Part shown: piece after piece, positions 46,530 to 54,460 of the stretch
Position numbering within the stretch: the first letter of the stretch is position 1
Layout of the letters: each line of letters begins with the position of its first letter
Assembly: GCF_025995175.1 (NCBI RefSeq)
Contig: NZ_BAPV01000005.1
Location: 1-64,000 of the forward strand
Length of the DNA stretch: 64,000 nt
Source of the DNA: Asaia krungthepensis NRIC 0535
GTDB lineage: Bacteria > Pseudomonadota > Alphaproteobacteria > Acetobacterales > Acetobacteraceae
Direction of reading: 5' to 3'
The notes under the pieces: model-generated
Databases searched by the model: none
Seen by the model: the letters and a program-made list of their open reading frames with translations, nothing else
Told to the model about the DNA's origin: nothing
Translations under genes and position numbers: made by a program

Positions 46530-46992
46530 GGGAAAACCGGGTCCAATCAGTCTTGGCCCTCAGAACACGAAGAGCAACCGGCAACGCGAAAAGCGCTCCG
46601 GTGAAAATCTGGAAAGAGAAGAATCCAGTTTCGTCGGGGAGTCGTGTCCGTCAGACATCTACGACACTTCTCTGCCTCATCCGCCTGAAAGGCAACCGGG
46701 GTTTTTGCAACTCGCCTTCACACGCGTATCATGTAACGGGTTTGTGTGACAGGAACCCAGACCGGTTCTTTGCCTCGAAGCAAGCTACCCTCCTCGGCCT
46801 GCTCCCGTGATCGACAGAATACACCCCTCAGGCCTGTCGGCTCATGCCGCAACCGGACGCCGAACCACCGTCCTCTGACGACGCCAGGCGCCTCGGATCG
46901 CCACAAGACAAGATGGTCGATTTATTCAAATATAACTTAGAAAATACTATATTTTGATTGAGGAACAAGATCATTATTGGAATTATAAAGAA
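46530..46992. other. Intergenic region with an AT-rich end
   Basis: A 463-base stretch without a gene I can support. The last 75 bases (about 46918-46992) are far richer in A and T than the rest of the window and contain TACTATATTTT, a plausible promoter for the following gene. Confidence 0.4.
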
Positions 46993-47640
46993 ATGAAAAC
47001 AAGAATATGTCTAAACAGAACAATCCCTGTAACGGCCATGATCATGGCCCTGGTATGTGGATGCGCACAGGCTGCCGAACTTCCTCTCTGTCGCACGCCC
47101 GATGATGTCCTTTCGGGAACCCGGCTGAGCGTCGGAACAATGGACGGATATTTCGATTGGCAGAGCGAGTTCAGAGGGTTCAAGACGAGTCCGGTTTTCC
47201 ACCTTGATTTCGTGACCTGCATCCCAGACATCCTCAGACATATCATTGGAATGTTCCAGACGCGCGACGCCCAGCTTTTCGAGCTGCAGCCACGAGGGCT
47301 TATCCGTGGAGGCACCGCGCGCAGTGTTGACCCCTCGTTCTACGATCACGGGGAGCGAAGGCGCTGCAGCCATCTCTCGACAACAGCCGATATCTGCATA
47401 GAACGGGCCCCCGATCGGTCTGTCATTTTCGTCGAAAAAAATACTCCCCCCTTCCGGCGCATTCCGCTCATCGTCTCCAGAGCCAGACCCATCAAAGGCT
47501 TCGCTTTTTTGGGCTCACCCGATTCACCTTCGGGGCTTGTCAGTCTATGGGTCGACAGACGTACCGGCTACGATTTCATCATCTTCGGTATCTATCAGGC
47601 ACCATCGCTGAAGGGCCTCGGCTCCATTTATATCAGGTGA
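46993..47640 (+). CDS. Exported protein of unknown function (orphan)
   Basis: A 215-residue protein with a signal peptide (MKTRICLNRTIPVTAMIMAL continuing to CGCAQAAE; cleavage after AQA, or lipidation at the Cys in VCGC). The mature protein has Cys residues in PLCRTP, VTCIPD, RRCSHL and DICIER, probably two disulfides, and mixed beta-rich sequence. I do not recognise the family. ATG at 46993 follows AAAGAA; a frame from 46954 is open but would put 13 residues before the signal peptide. The AT-rich upstream region and the lack of related neighbours suggest it arrived by transfer. It lies alone before ugd. Confidence 0.6.
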   Translation: MKTRICLNRTIPVTAMIMALVCGCAQAAELPLCRTPDDVLSGTRLSVGTMDGYFDWQSEFRGFKTSPVFHLDFVTCIPDILRHIIGMFQTRDAQLFELQPRGLIRGGTARSVDPSFYDHGERRRCSHLSTTADICIERAPDRSVIFVEKNTPPFRRIPLIVSRARPIKGFAFLGSPDSPSGLVSLWVDRRTGYDFIIFGIYQAPSLKGLGSIYIR

Positions 47641-47742
47641 TCACCGCCCATCGACGCCTGCCATCCACCCCGCACGCTTTATCCCGCGCGTGGTTTGAGC
47701 TACGCCCTGCACATTCAGGTTTCGCACAGGATAAGAGATCAC

Positions 47743-49068
47743 ATGCGCATAGCGATGATTGGCGGCGGTTATGTCGGACTGGTTTCCGGCGCCTGTTTTG
47801 CCGAGTTCGGCACCGATGTGGTGATTGTCGAGGCCGATCACGACAAACTCGCCGCCCTGCGTGCCGGCAGCATTCCGATCTATGAGCCCGGGCTCGACAA
47901 GATCGTCTCGGCCAATACCGCAGCCGGGCGTCTTGCCTTTACCGACGATCTGGCTGGCGTCATCGACAGTGTGGATGCGGTGTTCATTGCCGTCGGCACA
48001 CCCACACGTCGCGGCGACGGCCATGCCGACCTGACCTATGTCTATGAAGCCACACGCCAGATTGCGCGCCATGCCAGCAAGGGCCTGCTGGTCGTGACCA
48101 AATCGACCGTGCCCGTCGGCACGGGACGCGAGGTCGCCCGCATTTTGCGCGAAGAGCGTCCCGAACTTGCGTTCAGCGTGGCCTCGAATCCGGAATTTCT
48201 GCGTGAGGGCAACGCCATCGGCGATTTCATGCGCCCCGATCGCGTGATCATCGGCATCGATGACAGCGCGCCCGATCAGGGTGCTCATGCCAGCGCGCTC
48301 ATGCGCCAGCTCTACCGGCCACTCTATCTGATCGAGACGCCCATCGTCATGACGGGGCTGGAAACCGCCGAGCTCACCAAATACGCCGCCAATGCCTTTC
48401 TGGCCATGAAAGTCACCTTCATCAACGAAATGGCCGATCTCTGCGAGGCAGTCGGCGGCAACATCCACGACGTGGCGCGCGGCATGGGGCTGGACCAGCG
48501 CATCGGTCGCAAATTCCTTCATGCCGGGCCCGGCTATGGCGGGTCATGTTTCCCCAAGGATACCCGCGCCCTTACCGCCATCGCCCGCGATGCAGGCGCG
48601 CCTTCGCGTCTGGTCGAGGCCACGGTCGCCATCAACGAGGACCGGAAATCCGCCATGGCCGAACGCGTCATCGCCCTCTGCGACGGCACGGTGCGCGGCA
48701 AGACCATCGCCATTCTGGGCCTGACCTTCAAACCCGATACCGATGACATGCGCGAAGCCTCTTCGCTGCCGCTCATCCATCGCCTGATCGGGGAAGGGGC
48801 TCATATCAAGGCCTTCGACCCCGAAGGCATGAGAGCCGCCCGCCCCCTCCTGCCCGAAGCCGTGATCTACGCAAGCTCCGCGCAGGAAGCCGCCACCGAG
48901 GCGGATGCCCTCGTCGTGTTGACCGAGTGGAACGAATTCCGCGCTATTGCCCCCGCCAAGCTGAAAGCCGCCATGCGCGGCACGGCCATCGCCGATTTTC
49001 GCAATATTTGGGACCCCGCCGCCTTGCGCGATGCCGGGTTCACCTATCGTTCGATTGGACGCCCCTGA
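47743..49068 (+). CDS. ugd: UDP-glucose 6-dehydrogenase
   Basis: A 441-residue NAD enzyme that oxidises UDP-glucose twice to UDP-glucuronate, a precursor for surface polysaccharides. The nucleotide loop is MIGGGYVGLVSGACFAEFG. KSTVPVGTG, NPEFLREGNAI and ETAELTKYAANAFLAMK are conserved; the catalytic cysteine is C269 in GYGGSCFPKDTR; the C-terminal domain opens AILGLTFKPDTDDMREA. ATG at 47743 follows AAGAGAT; the frame is open upstream to 47695. No other exopolysaccharide genes are adjacent. Confidence 0.95.
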   Translation: MRIAMIGGGYVGLVSGACFAEFGTDVVIVEADHDKLAALRAGSIPIYEPGLDKIVSANTAAGRLAFTDDLAGVIDSVDAVFIAVGTPTRRGDGHADLTYVYEATRQIARHASKGLLVVTKSTVPVGTGREVARILREERPELAFSVASNPEFLREGNAIGDFMRPDRVIIGIDDSAPDQGAHASALMRQLYRPLYLIETPIVMTGLETAELTKYAANAFLAMKVTFINEMADLCEAVGGNIHDVARGMGLDQRIGRKFLHAGPGYGGSCFPKDTRALTAIARDAGAPSRLVEATVAINEDRKSAMAERVIALCDGTVRGKTIAILGLTFKPDTDDMREASSLPLIHRLIGEGAHIKAFDPEGMRAARPLLPEAVIYASSAQEAATEADALVVLTEWNEFRAIAPAKLKAAMRGTAIADFRNIWDPAALRDAGFTYRSIGRP

Positions 49069-49101
49069 ATCACGGGATGCGCGAAGCAACACGAGGATTT
49101 C

Positions 49102-49127
49102 GGGAAGGGGCGCGGCCCCTTTCCTTC
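49102..49127 (+). terminator. Hairpin after ugd
   Basis: GGGAAGGGGC pairs with GCCCCTTTCC around a GCG loop with one unpaired base, about 35 bases past the ugd stop. A T/C-rich stretch, TTCCCT, follows. Confidence 0.5.
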
Positions 49128-49162
49128 CCTGTAGCCGATTTCAAAACGCTCACTATTCTCCA

Positions 49163-49184
49163 GCGGATGCGGGCCAGAGCCCGG
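49163..49184. repeat. GC-rich REP-like hairpin, copy 2
   Basis: GCGGATGCGGGCCAGAGCCC followed by GG; the GGGC/GCCC arms form a small hairpin. It matches the copies at 28247 and 49309. Confidence 0.4.
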
Positions 49185-49308
49185 TGCTCAGTCTGCCTAC
49201 TTCCAAGATGAGGTCGCTGCCTCGACTGCGACAGGGGCACTCCGCTGTCCGTCGGAAGAAGCCTCCTCTTGCCCCTTCAAACAGGTTTCCAAAGGATGAC
49301 TATCCTTT

Positions 49309-49332
49309 GGCGGGTGCAGGGCAGAGCCCTGC
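49309..49332. repeat. GC-rich REP-like hairpin, copy 3
   Basis: GGCGGGTGCAGGG followed by CAGAGCCCTGC; GCAGGGC pairs with GCCCTGC around an AGA loop. The 400 bases between ugd and pspF (both ending toward this region) hold this, copy 2 and the ugd hairpin, and no gene that I can support. Confidence 0.45.
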
Positions 49333-49468
49333 AATTCCCCATGACGCAAATCCACACTTAATGGCAATTTACGCCACTACAGCTACGACCACTCCCTGAG
49401 ACTGGTCATGAACGCAGTCTTGGCACGGTTCTTGCAGGACCCTCCTCATGAACGAGATCTCACCCGCC

Positions 49469-50575
49469 TCACCCCTCAGCTTCAGCATTGCGCCTGGCAT
49501 TCCGCTCGGCGAGTCCGTGCTGCCGCAGCAGATGACGCAGCTGGTAGTAGGTGAGCCCGAGCGCGAGCGCGGCCTGCTTCTGGTTGAAACGGGCGTCACG
49601 CAAGGCGCGGTCGAGCAGGGCATGCTCATAAGCTCGGGTGGCCTCGGTGAAACTCGTCCCCTCCGGCAAAGTGACGGACGGGGTCGAGGATGGGGCTTCA
49701 CGCGCGGGAAGCGTGGTGGGCTCGGCCGTGACGGAAACAGGGGCCAGCCCAGCCGCCTCGCTGGCGAGAGGGCGCAACCAGTCGGGCCCGTTGCGGAAGG
49801 GGTCGAACACGATATCGTCGAGCGGACGCTCGGGGCGTTCCATGCGGTAAACGCTGCGCTCGACGACGTTGCGCAATTCGCGCACGTTGCCGGGCCAGTC
49901 ATAGCGCATCAGCCGGTCCCGGGCGCGGTCTGTGAACCCGGCGAAGAGCTTGCGCCCGAGGCTTGCGGTCATGCGGGTAGCGAAATGCTCGCACAGGATC
50001 AGGATATCCTCCTGACGCGCGCGAAGCGGCGGCAGCATCACCACATCGAACGCCAGACGATCGAGCAGATCGGCGCGAAAATCACCCTTGCGGGCCATGT
50101 CGGGCAGATCGGCATTGGTGGCGCCGATGATGCGCACATCGACGTGGATGGTCTCATTGCCACCCACACGCTCGAAGCTGCCATACTCGATGACGCGCAG
50201 GAGCTTTTCCTGAACGGCCATGGAGGCCGAAGCGATCTCATCGAGGAACAGCGTGCCGCCATGGGCCTGCTCGAAACGCGAGAGTCTGCGACGCTGGGCA
50301 CCGGTAAAGGCCCCGGCCTCATGGCCGAACAACTCGCTATCGAGCAGCGTATCGGGCAGGGCCGCGCAGTTAAGCTTGATCAGCGGCCTGTCCCAGCGCG
50401 GCGAGAGCAGGGCCAGTCGCGCAGCCACAAGCTCCTTGCCTGTGCCGCGCTCACCGATGATCAGAGCCGGACGGTCGAGCGGCGCAAGACGGGAGATGTG
50501 ATCGAGCATCTCCAGAAATGCCGGGGACTGGCCGATCGGTGTCGGATTTTCATCGTTTCTGGCAGATCGCGCCAT
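49469..50575 (-). CDS. pspF: Phage shock protein operon activator PspF (sigma-54 dependent)
   Basis: A 368-residue bacterial enhancer-binding protein without an N-terminal receiver domain, as expected for PspF. Walker A is GERGTGKE (41-48), the sigma-54 contact loop is GAFTGA (88-93), Walker B is in GGTLFLDEIAS, and the arginine finger region is in RADLLDRLAFD. A Pro-rich linker leads to the C-terminal Fis-type helix-turn-helix (FNQKQAALALGLTYYQLRHL). In E. coli PspA binds PspF and keeps it inactive until envelope stress. It is divergent from pspA across 133 bases. I found no textbook GG-N10-GC sigma-54 element there. Confidence 0.93.
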   Translation of the reverse strand: MARSARNDENPTPIGQSPAFLEMLDHISRLAPLDRPALIIGERGTGKELVAARLALLSPRWDRPLIKLNCAALPDTLLDSELFGHEAGAFTGAQRRRLSRFEQAHGGTLFLDEIASASMAVQEKLLRVIEYGSFERVGGNETIHVDVRIIGATNADLPDMARKGDFRADLLDRLAFDVVMLPPLRARQEDILILCEHFATRMTASLGRKLFAGFTDRARDRLMRYDWPGNVRELRNVVERSVYRMERPERPLDDIVFDPFRNGPDWLRPLASEAAGLAPVSVTAEPTTLPAREAPSSTPSVTLPEGTSFTEATRAYEHALLDRALRDARFNQKQAALALGLTYYQLRHLLRQHGLAERNARRNAEAEG

Positions 50576-50708
50576 GTTCTGGCCAGTCTCATCAGGGGTG
50601 TTGCAGAAAACCTATCTTTCACCCCGGATCGTTACGCTTGCAAGAGAAGCCTGTGTTCTCCTGCCCCGATTTCCTGTTAAATTCGTCCCAGCATAGAAAG
50701 AGCATCAC

Positions 50709-51395
50709 ATGGGTATCTTCTCCCGCCTTGCGGATATCGTGAATTCCAACCTCAATGCCATTCTGGCCAGCGCCGAAGATCCTGAGAAAATGATCCGGCT
50801 CATCATCCAGGAAATGGAAGATACGCTGGTCGAGGTACGCAGCCAGGCCGTCACCATGATTGCCGAGCGCAAGGGGCTTGAGCGCCGCGCGCGCGCCATG
50901 GTGCAGGAAGAGGATGAATGGCTGCGCAAGGCCGAACTGGCCCTGACCCGTGATCGTGAGGATCTGGCCAAGGGCGCTCTTGCTGCCAAATCCACCATCG
51001 AACAGTCGCGCAAATCGCTGGAGCAGCAGATTGCGCAGGTCAATGAGAGCCTCGATCAGCAGCATGACGATATCGGCAAGCTGCAGGCCAAGCTGGCCGA
51101 TGCCAAATCACGCGAGAAATCCCTTGCGCTGCGCCACAAGGCGGCAACCAATCGCATCAAGACGCGCGAGCGCCTGTACGATACGCGCGTCGAAAATGCC
51201 TTCAACCGGTTCGAGCAGGTCGAGCGCGCGCTTGACGCCCTTGAGGGGAAGGCCGAAGCCTATGATCTGGGTCGCGGCCCGGGCGGGACGCGCAAGCCGA
51301 GCCTGCAGGAAGAGCTGGCCGGACTCGAAACCGACATGGCGGTCGAGAACGAACTCGAGGCGCTGCGTGCCAGGATCAAGAGCCGCCAGGGATGA
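50709..51395 (+). CDS. pspA: Phage shock protein A
   Basis: A 228-residue PspA/IM30/Vipp1-family protein, almost entirely helical coiled coil. The opening GIFSRLADIVNSNLNAILA and EDPEKMIRLIIQEMEDTLVE are the membrane-binding and first coiled-coil segments typical of PspA. In the resting cell it inhibits PspF; on loss of membrane integrity it is recruited to the inner membrane and oligomerises to protect it. ATG at 50709. It is first in an operon with pspB and three exported proteins. Length is normal. Confidence 0.95.
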   Translation: MGIFSRLADIVNSNLNAILASAEDPEKMIRLIIQEMEDTLVEVRSQAVTMIAERKGLERRARAMVQEEDEWLRKAELALTRDREDLAKGALAAKSTIEQSRKSLEQQIAQVNESLDQQHDDIGKLQAKLADAKSREKSLALRHKAATNRIKTRERLYDTRVENAFNRFEQVERALDALEGKAEAYDLGRGPGGTRKPSLQEELAGLETDMAVENELEALRARIKSRQG

Positions 51396-51435
51396 ACACA
51401 GATATGAGACGCGTTGCAAGCAAGGATAGGCCGTC

Positions 51436-51690
51436 ATGAGTCATGGTTCCGGAACCGATCTGGGTGATCTGATCGGCCTCGCCGCGGTTGTGATGCCTTT
51501 CGTCATGGTCATGTATATCGTGACCATCCGCGCCCGGTCGAAGGCGACGGCGAGCAAGCTCCAGGAATCCGACCTTGCCGCGCTGAACATGGCGCATGTT
51601 CAGGCGCGCCGCCTGGAGGAGCGCGTGGACCAGCTCGAGCGTATTCTGGATGAGGATGTTCCCGGCTGGAGAACGCGGAGCTTCTCATGA
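51436..51690 (+). CDS. pspB: Phage shock protein B-like membrane protein
   Basis: An 84-residue protein with one membrane helix (about residues 12-31, LIGLAAVVMPFVMVMYIVTI) and a cytoplasmic coiled coil (ARRLEERVDQLERILDEDVP) ending GWRTRSFS. The end matches the PspB pattern LESILDxxxPxWR. In enterobacteria PspB works with PspC to pull PspA off PspF. It begins 40 bases after pspA and its stop overlaps the next start (ATGA), so all are translated as one unit. Confidence 0.88.
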   Translation: MSHGSGTDLGDLIGLAAVVMPFVMVMYIVTIRARSKATASKLQESDLAALNMAHVQARRLEERVDQLERILDEDVPGWRTRSFS

Positions 51691-53195
51691 TGTCTGACCG
51701 TCTCCTGGGCCGCCCCATGCATCGTCCTGTTCATCGGCCTTTGCGACGCGTCGCTCTGGCCGCCCTGCTGCTTTGCGGCCTGGCCGGAGCGCCTTCGCTG
51801 CATGCTGCACCCCAGGTGGTGGATGCGGAAGATCTGGATCTGAGCGTTCCCTGTCTGGGACGCTTCGAGATCATGGTCGATCCGGCAATGAGCGATGGCG
51901 TATCGATCGACAGCGCGCCGTCAAACGGGGCGCATCTGACCATGCGCACGGGCAAGACCCAAGGATCGTCCAAGGTTCTGATCACCAGCAAGGCCTGTGC
52001 GCCCAATGCACGGGTGTCCATTCTGGTCGCCCCCAATGTCGGGGTGATGATTCATGACAGCCACGACACCCATATCGTCATTCACGGCACACTGGCCTCG
52101 CTCGAAGCGAGCCTGGAAGCCGGGCAGCTCGATGCCGATACCATCCAGTCGCTCGATCTCAGTCTTCGCGGAACCGAACAGGTGCATATCGCCCATCTGA
52201 ACCGGGCCGCGCAGGTCGTGGAAACCGGCGCTTCGGGGCTTGTCGTGGATCAGGCCGATCTCGACGCCTTCTCGGCCCAGCTTTCCGAAACGAGCCATCT
52301 GAGTGTGACTGATGGCCGCTTCGACGTCCTGACCCTCATGGTTGAAAACGCGGCCAGCGTCCGGCTTGGCGGATCGGTCAACACGGCCACCGTCTCCGCG
52401 ACCGGGACGGGACTGGTCGCCATACCGACTGTGAGTGGCGCACTGACACGCACAGGCAATGTGCAGATCGGCCCCGGCGCCAGCGCGCAAGCCGTGTCCG
52501 CCCCGCCAACACCTCCCCCGGCGGCGGTGGCATCGCCGCCTCCGCCTCCGGCGCCATCCATCAGCGCGCCGCCCGGTGGGCAATCTGCACCCGCTATGCC
52601 GTCATCACCCGCCATCCCGTCCGCAAGCGGTATCCCCGGTCAGACACCGGGTACGCCCCTTGGCAACGGCCAGACCCAGGGCGTTCCAGATCAGGATATT
52701 TCCCCTCAGGGTAACTCCACTCAGGGGATACCGGCCCAGGCGGTTCCGGCTCAGGGAGTTCCGGCTCAGAACATACCTGGTCGGGCCAATGCGGGGACAT
52801 CCCCATCGGCTCCCGGCACCGATGGCTCAGGCATTCCGCGTGACGGACTGAACGTGCAGAATCTGCCGACGCAAACCGCGCCCGTTGAGAGTGCACCTGT
52901 CCGGACAAATTCGGCCCCTCCGGCTCCCCCTGTTCCTGTCCCGGCGTCCCGGTCATCCGCCTCGCCTCCGGCGCCGCCGCAATCCCAGCCGCTGCCCACG
53001 GACCGTTCTGTGGGCCGTCCGGTTACACCTTCTGCCTCACCCTCTGCCCAGAGTGGAAACGGCGCGGTTCAGGCTGGAACCCAGACAACCCCCGCCTCCA
53101 CCACCTCCCCCGCCGGTTCCTCCACGGCGCCCGGCGGCACGGCTGCCTCCGATGGGGCAAATGGTATCGGACCCCAGGGAGACCATAACCCGTGA
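51687..53195 (+). CDS. Exported beta-rich (GIN/toastrack-like) protein with long Pro-rich tail, PSP-associated
   Basis: A 502-residue protein with a signal peptide (about 1-40, ending LHA). Residues 41-265 are a beta-strand-rich repeat domain like the DUF2807/DUF4097 head-domain group: strings such as DLSLRGTEQVHIAHL, GLVVDQADLDAF and ASVRLGGSVNTATVSATG. C56 and C104 form the single Cys pair seen also in the next two proteins. Residues 270-502 are low complexity, rich in Pro, Ala, Ser, Gly and Gln, with short repeats (GIPAQAVPAQGVPAQNIPG). No C-terminal membrane helix or PspC-like tail, unlike its two neighbours. It starts in the pspB stop. I infer a periplasmic, perhaps wall-spanning partner of the PSP system. 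Confidence 0.7.
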   Translation: MMSDRLLGRPMHRPVHRPLRRVALAALLLCGLAGAPSLHAAPQVVDAEDLDLSVPCLGRFEIMVDPAMSDGVSIDSAPSNGAHLTMRTGKTQGSSKVLITSKACAPNARVSILVAPNVGVMIHDSHDTHIVIHGTLASLEASLEAGQLDADTIQSLDLSLRGTEQVHIAHLNRAAQVVETGASGLVVDQADLDAFSAQLSETSHLSVTDGRFDVLTLMVENAASVRLGGSVNTATVSATGTGLVAIPTVSGALTRTGNVQIGPGASAQAVSAPPTPPPAAVASPPPPPAPSISAPPGGQSAPAMPSSPAIPSASGIPGQTPGTPLGNGQTQGVPDQDISPQGNSTQGIPAQAVPAQGVPAQNIPGRANAGTSPSAPGTDGSGIPRDGLNVQNLPTQTAPVESAPVRTNSAPPAPPVPVPASRSSASPPAPPQSQPLPTDRSVGRPVTPSASPSAQSGNGAVQAGTQTTPASTTSPAGSSTAPGGTAASDGANGIGPQGDHNP

Positions 53196-54388
53196 TGCGC
53201 CTCAGCCTGAACCTTGCGATCGCTCTGGGGGCAAGTGCCGCCCTGGCCCTGCCCATCGAAGCGCAGGCACGAGCCACGTCGCCTCAGGCTGTGATGGAAG
53301 CCGCCCCGTACAAACTCCGCCTTGACGCCCCCTGCGCCTCGACCCTCACAATCGAAGGCGCTTCCGGGCAGAACGCGCCGGCCATTCTCGACCCATCCAG
53401 TGACGACTCCCCTTCGGGTCTCTCGCTCTCGGTATCGGGAAACGACGCTGTCCTGACCGGCGAACGTTGCGAATCCCCGGCCACGCTGCATGTCGCTCCC
53501 GGCACGGCCATCGAAGCCACGATGCGTGGCTATGGGGCCCTGCATATCAGCGGCGTGAACGGTCCGGTTTCCCTCGACCAGGGGGGCAGCAATACGGTCA
53601 CGCTCGATCAGGCAACGGCGCTCATTCTGAACACGCATGGCTATGGGTCGTTCAAGCTCGGCTGGCTGAACGGCCCGGCAATACTTGTCTCCGGCGGAAG
53701 CGGAACTGTCACGATCGGGCGCATCGATGCCCCTGAAGTCAAGGCCACGCTGAGCGGATATGGGTCCACGACGATACAGGCGGGCACGATCGACACGCTT
53801 GACGCCCGACTCAGCGGCTCGGGTCATCTGCGGTTTGACGGCACGGTACGCGATGCCGATCTGGTGGCAAGCGGCTATGGGGGCATCAGCCTCAATAATG
53901 TCACCGGCGAGATGCATCAGGAAGCCCATTCCCCGGCAACAATTTCGGTGCAACGCAGCACGTCACGGCGGCGGATGGCCGCGACGACCCATCCGATCCT
54001 GAGCCTGCCTGACGGGACAGTCATTACTGCCCATAGCCTGATCCGCCCGGACGGAACGGTAGTCAGTTTCGACGACGGGGATGACGCCGATGATAACGTC
54101 CCTGCGCATCGCTCCCATCATCGCCTGATCTGGGCACTGGCCTATATGGCGGTCTTCTATATTGTTTACCGGCAGAGAGTCCGGCTCTCCGGCCTTTTCA
54201 TGGGGCTGATGCGGCGGACAGGCAGAGCGTTCGACCCATCGGCGCCCTGCGACAATACCGAGATCGTCGATCTGCGCGCGCGCCTGAGCCGCCTCGACGC
54301 GCGTCTGGGCGCCGTCGAACAATGTGTGACCTCGCGTGATTTCCATCTGCATCGCCAGTTTCATGACCTTGCACGTCGCCACGGGTGA
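53195..54388 (+). CDS. Membrane-anchored beta-rich protein with PspC-like cytoplasmic tail, copy 1
   Basis: A 397-residue protein. Signal peptide 1-26; a periplasmic beta-repeat domain about 35-255 with recurring turns (RGYGALHI, HGYGSFKL, SGYGSTTI, SGSGHLRF, SGYGGISL) and the pair C47/C92; a juxtamembrane motif LPDGTVITAHSLIRPDGT; a membrane helix 311-325 (LIWALAYMAVFYIVY); then a cytoplasmic segment with the coiled-coil stretch DLRARLSRLDARLGAVEQ and the tail CVTSRDFHLHRQFHDL. That tail resembles the C-terminus of PspC (ERYVTSxTFxLxxxFRxL). It starts in the stop of the previous gene (GTGATG; ATG at 53195). Inference: a PspC substitute that senses the envelope outside and binds PspA inside. 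Confidence 0.75.
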   Translation: MRLSLNLAIALGASAALALPIEAQARATSPQAVMEAAPYKLRLDAPCASTLTIEGASGQNAPAILDPSSDDSPSGLSLSVSGNDAVLTGERCESPATLHVAPGTAIEATMRGYGALHISGVNGPVSLDQGGSNTVTLDQATALILNTHGYGSFKLGWLNGPAILVSGGSGTVTIGRIDAPEVKATLSGYGSTTIQAGTIDTLDARLSGSGHLRFDGTVRDADLVASGYGGISLNNVTGEMHQEAHSPATISVQRSTSRRRMAATTHPILSLPDGTVITAHSLIRPDGTVVSFDDGDDADDNVPAHRSHHRLIWALAYMAVFYIVYRQRVRLSGLFMGLMRRTGRAFDPSAPCDNTEIVDLRARLSRLDARLGAVEQCVTSRDFHLHRQFHDLARRHG

Positions 54389-54460
54389 GACCGTCCTCTT
54401 GCCCTTCGGCCTTGTCGTGGCTCGCCCCTGCCCCCTCGAAAAACCAGTAGGAGAGACGCC

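Noticed and set aside
50576-50708. Sigma-54 promoter for pspA
   Set aside because: Several TTGC strings (for example at 50601 and 50638) were tried, but none has GG at the required ten-base distance.
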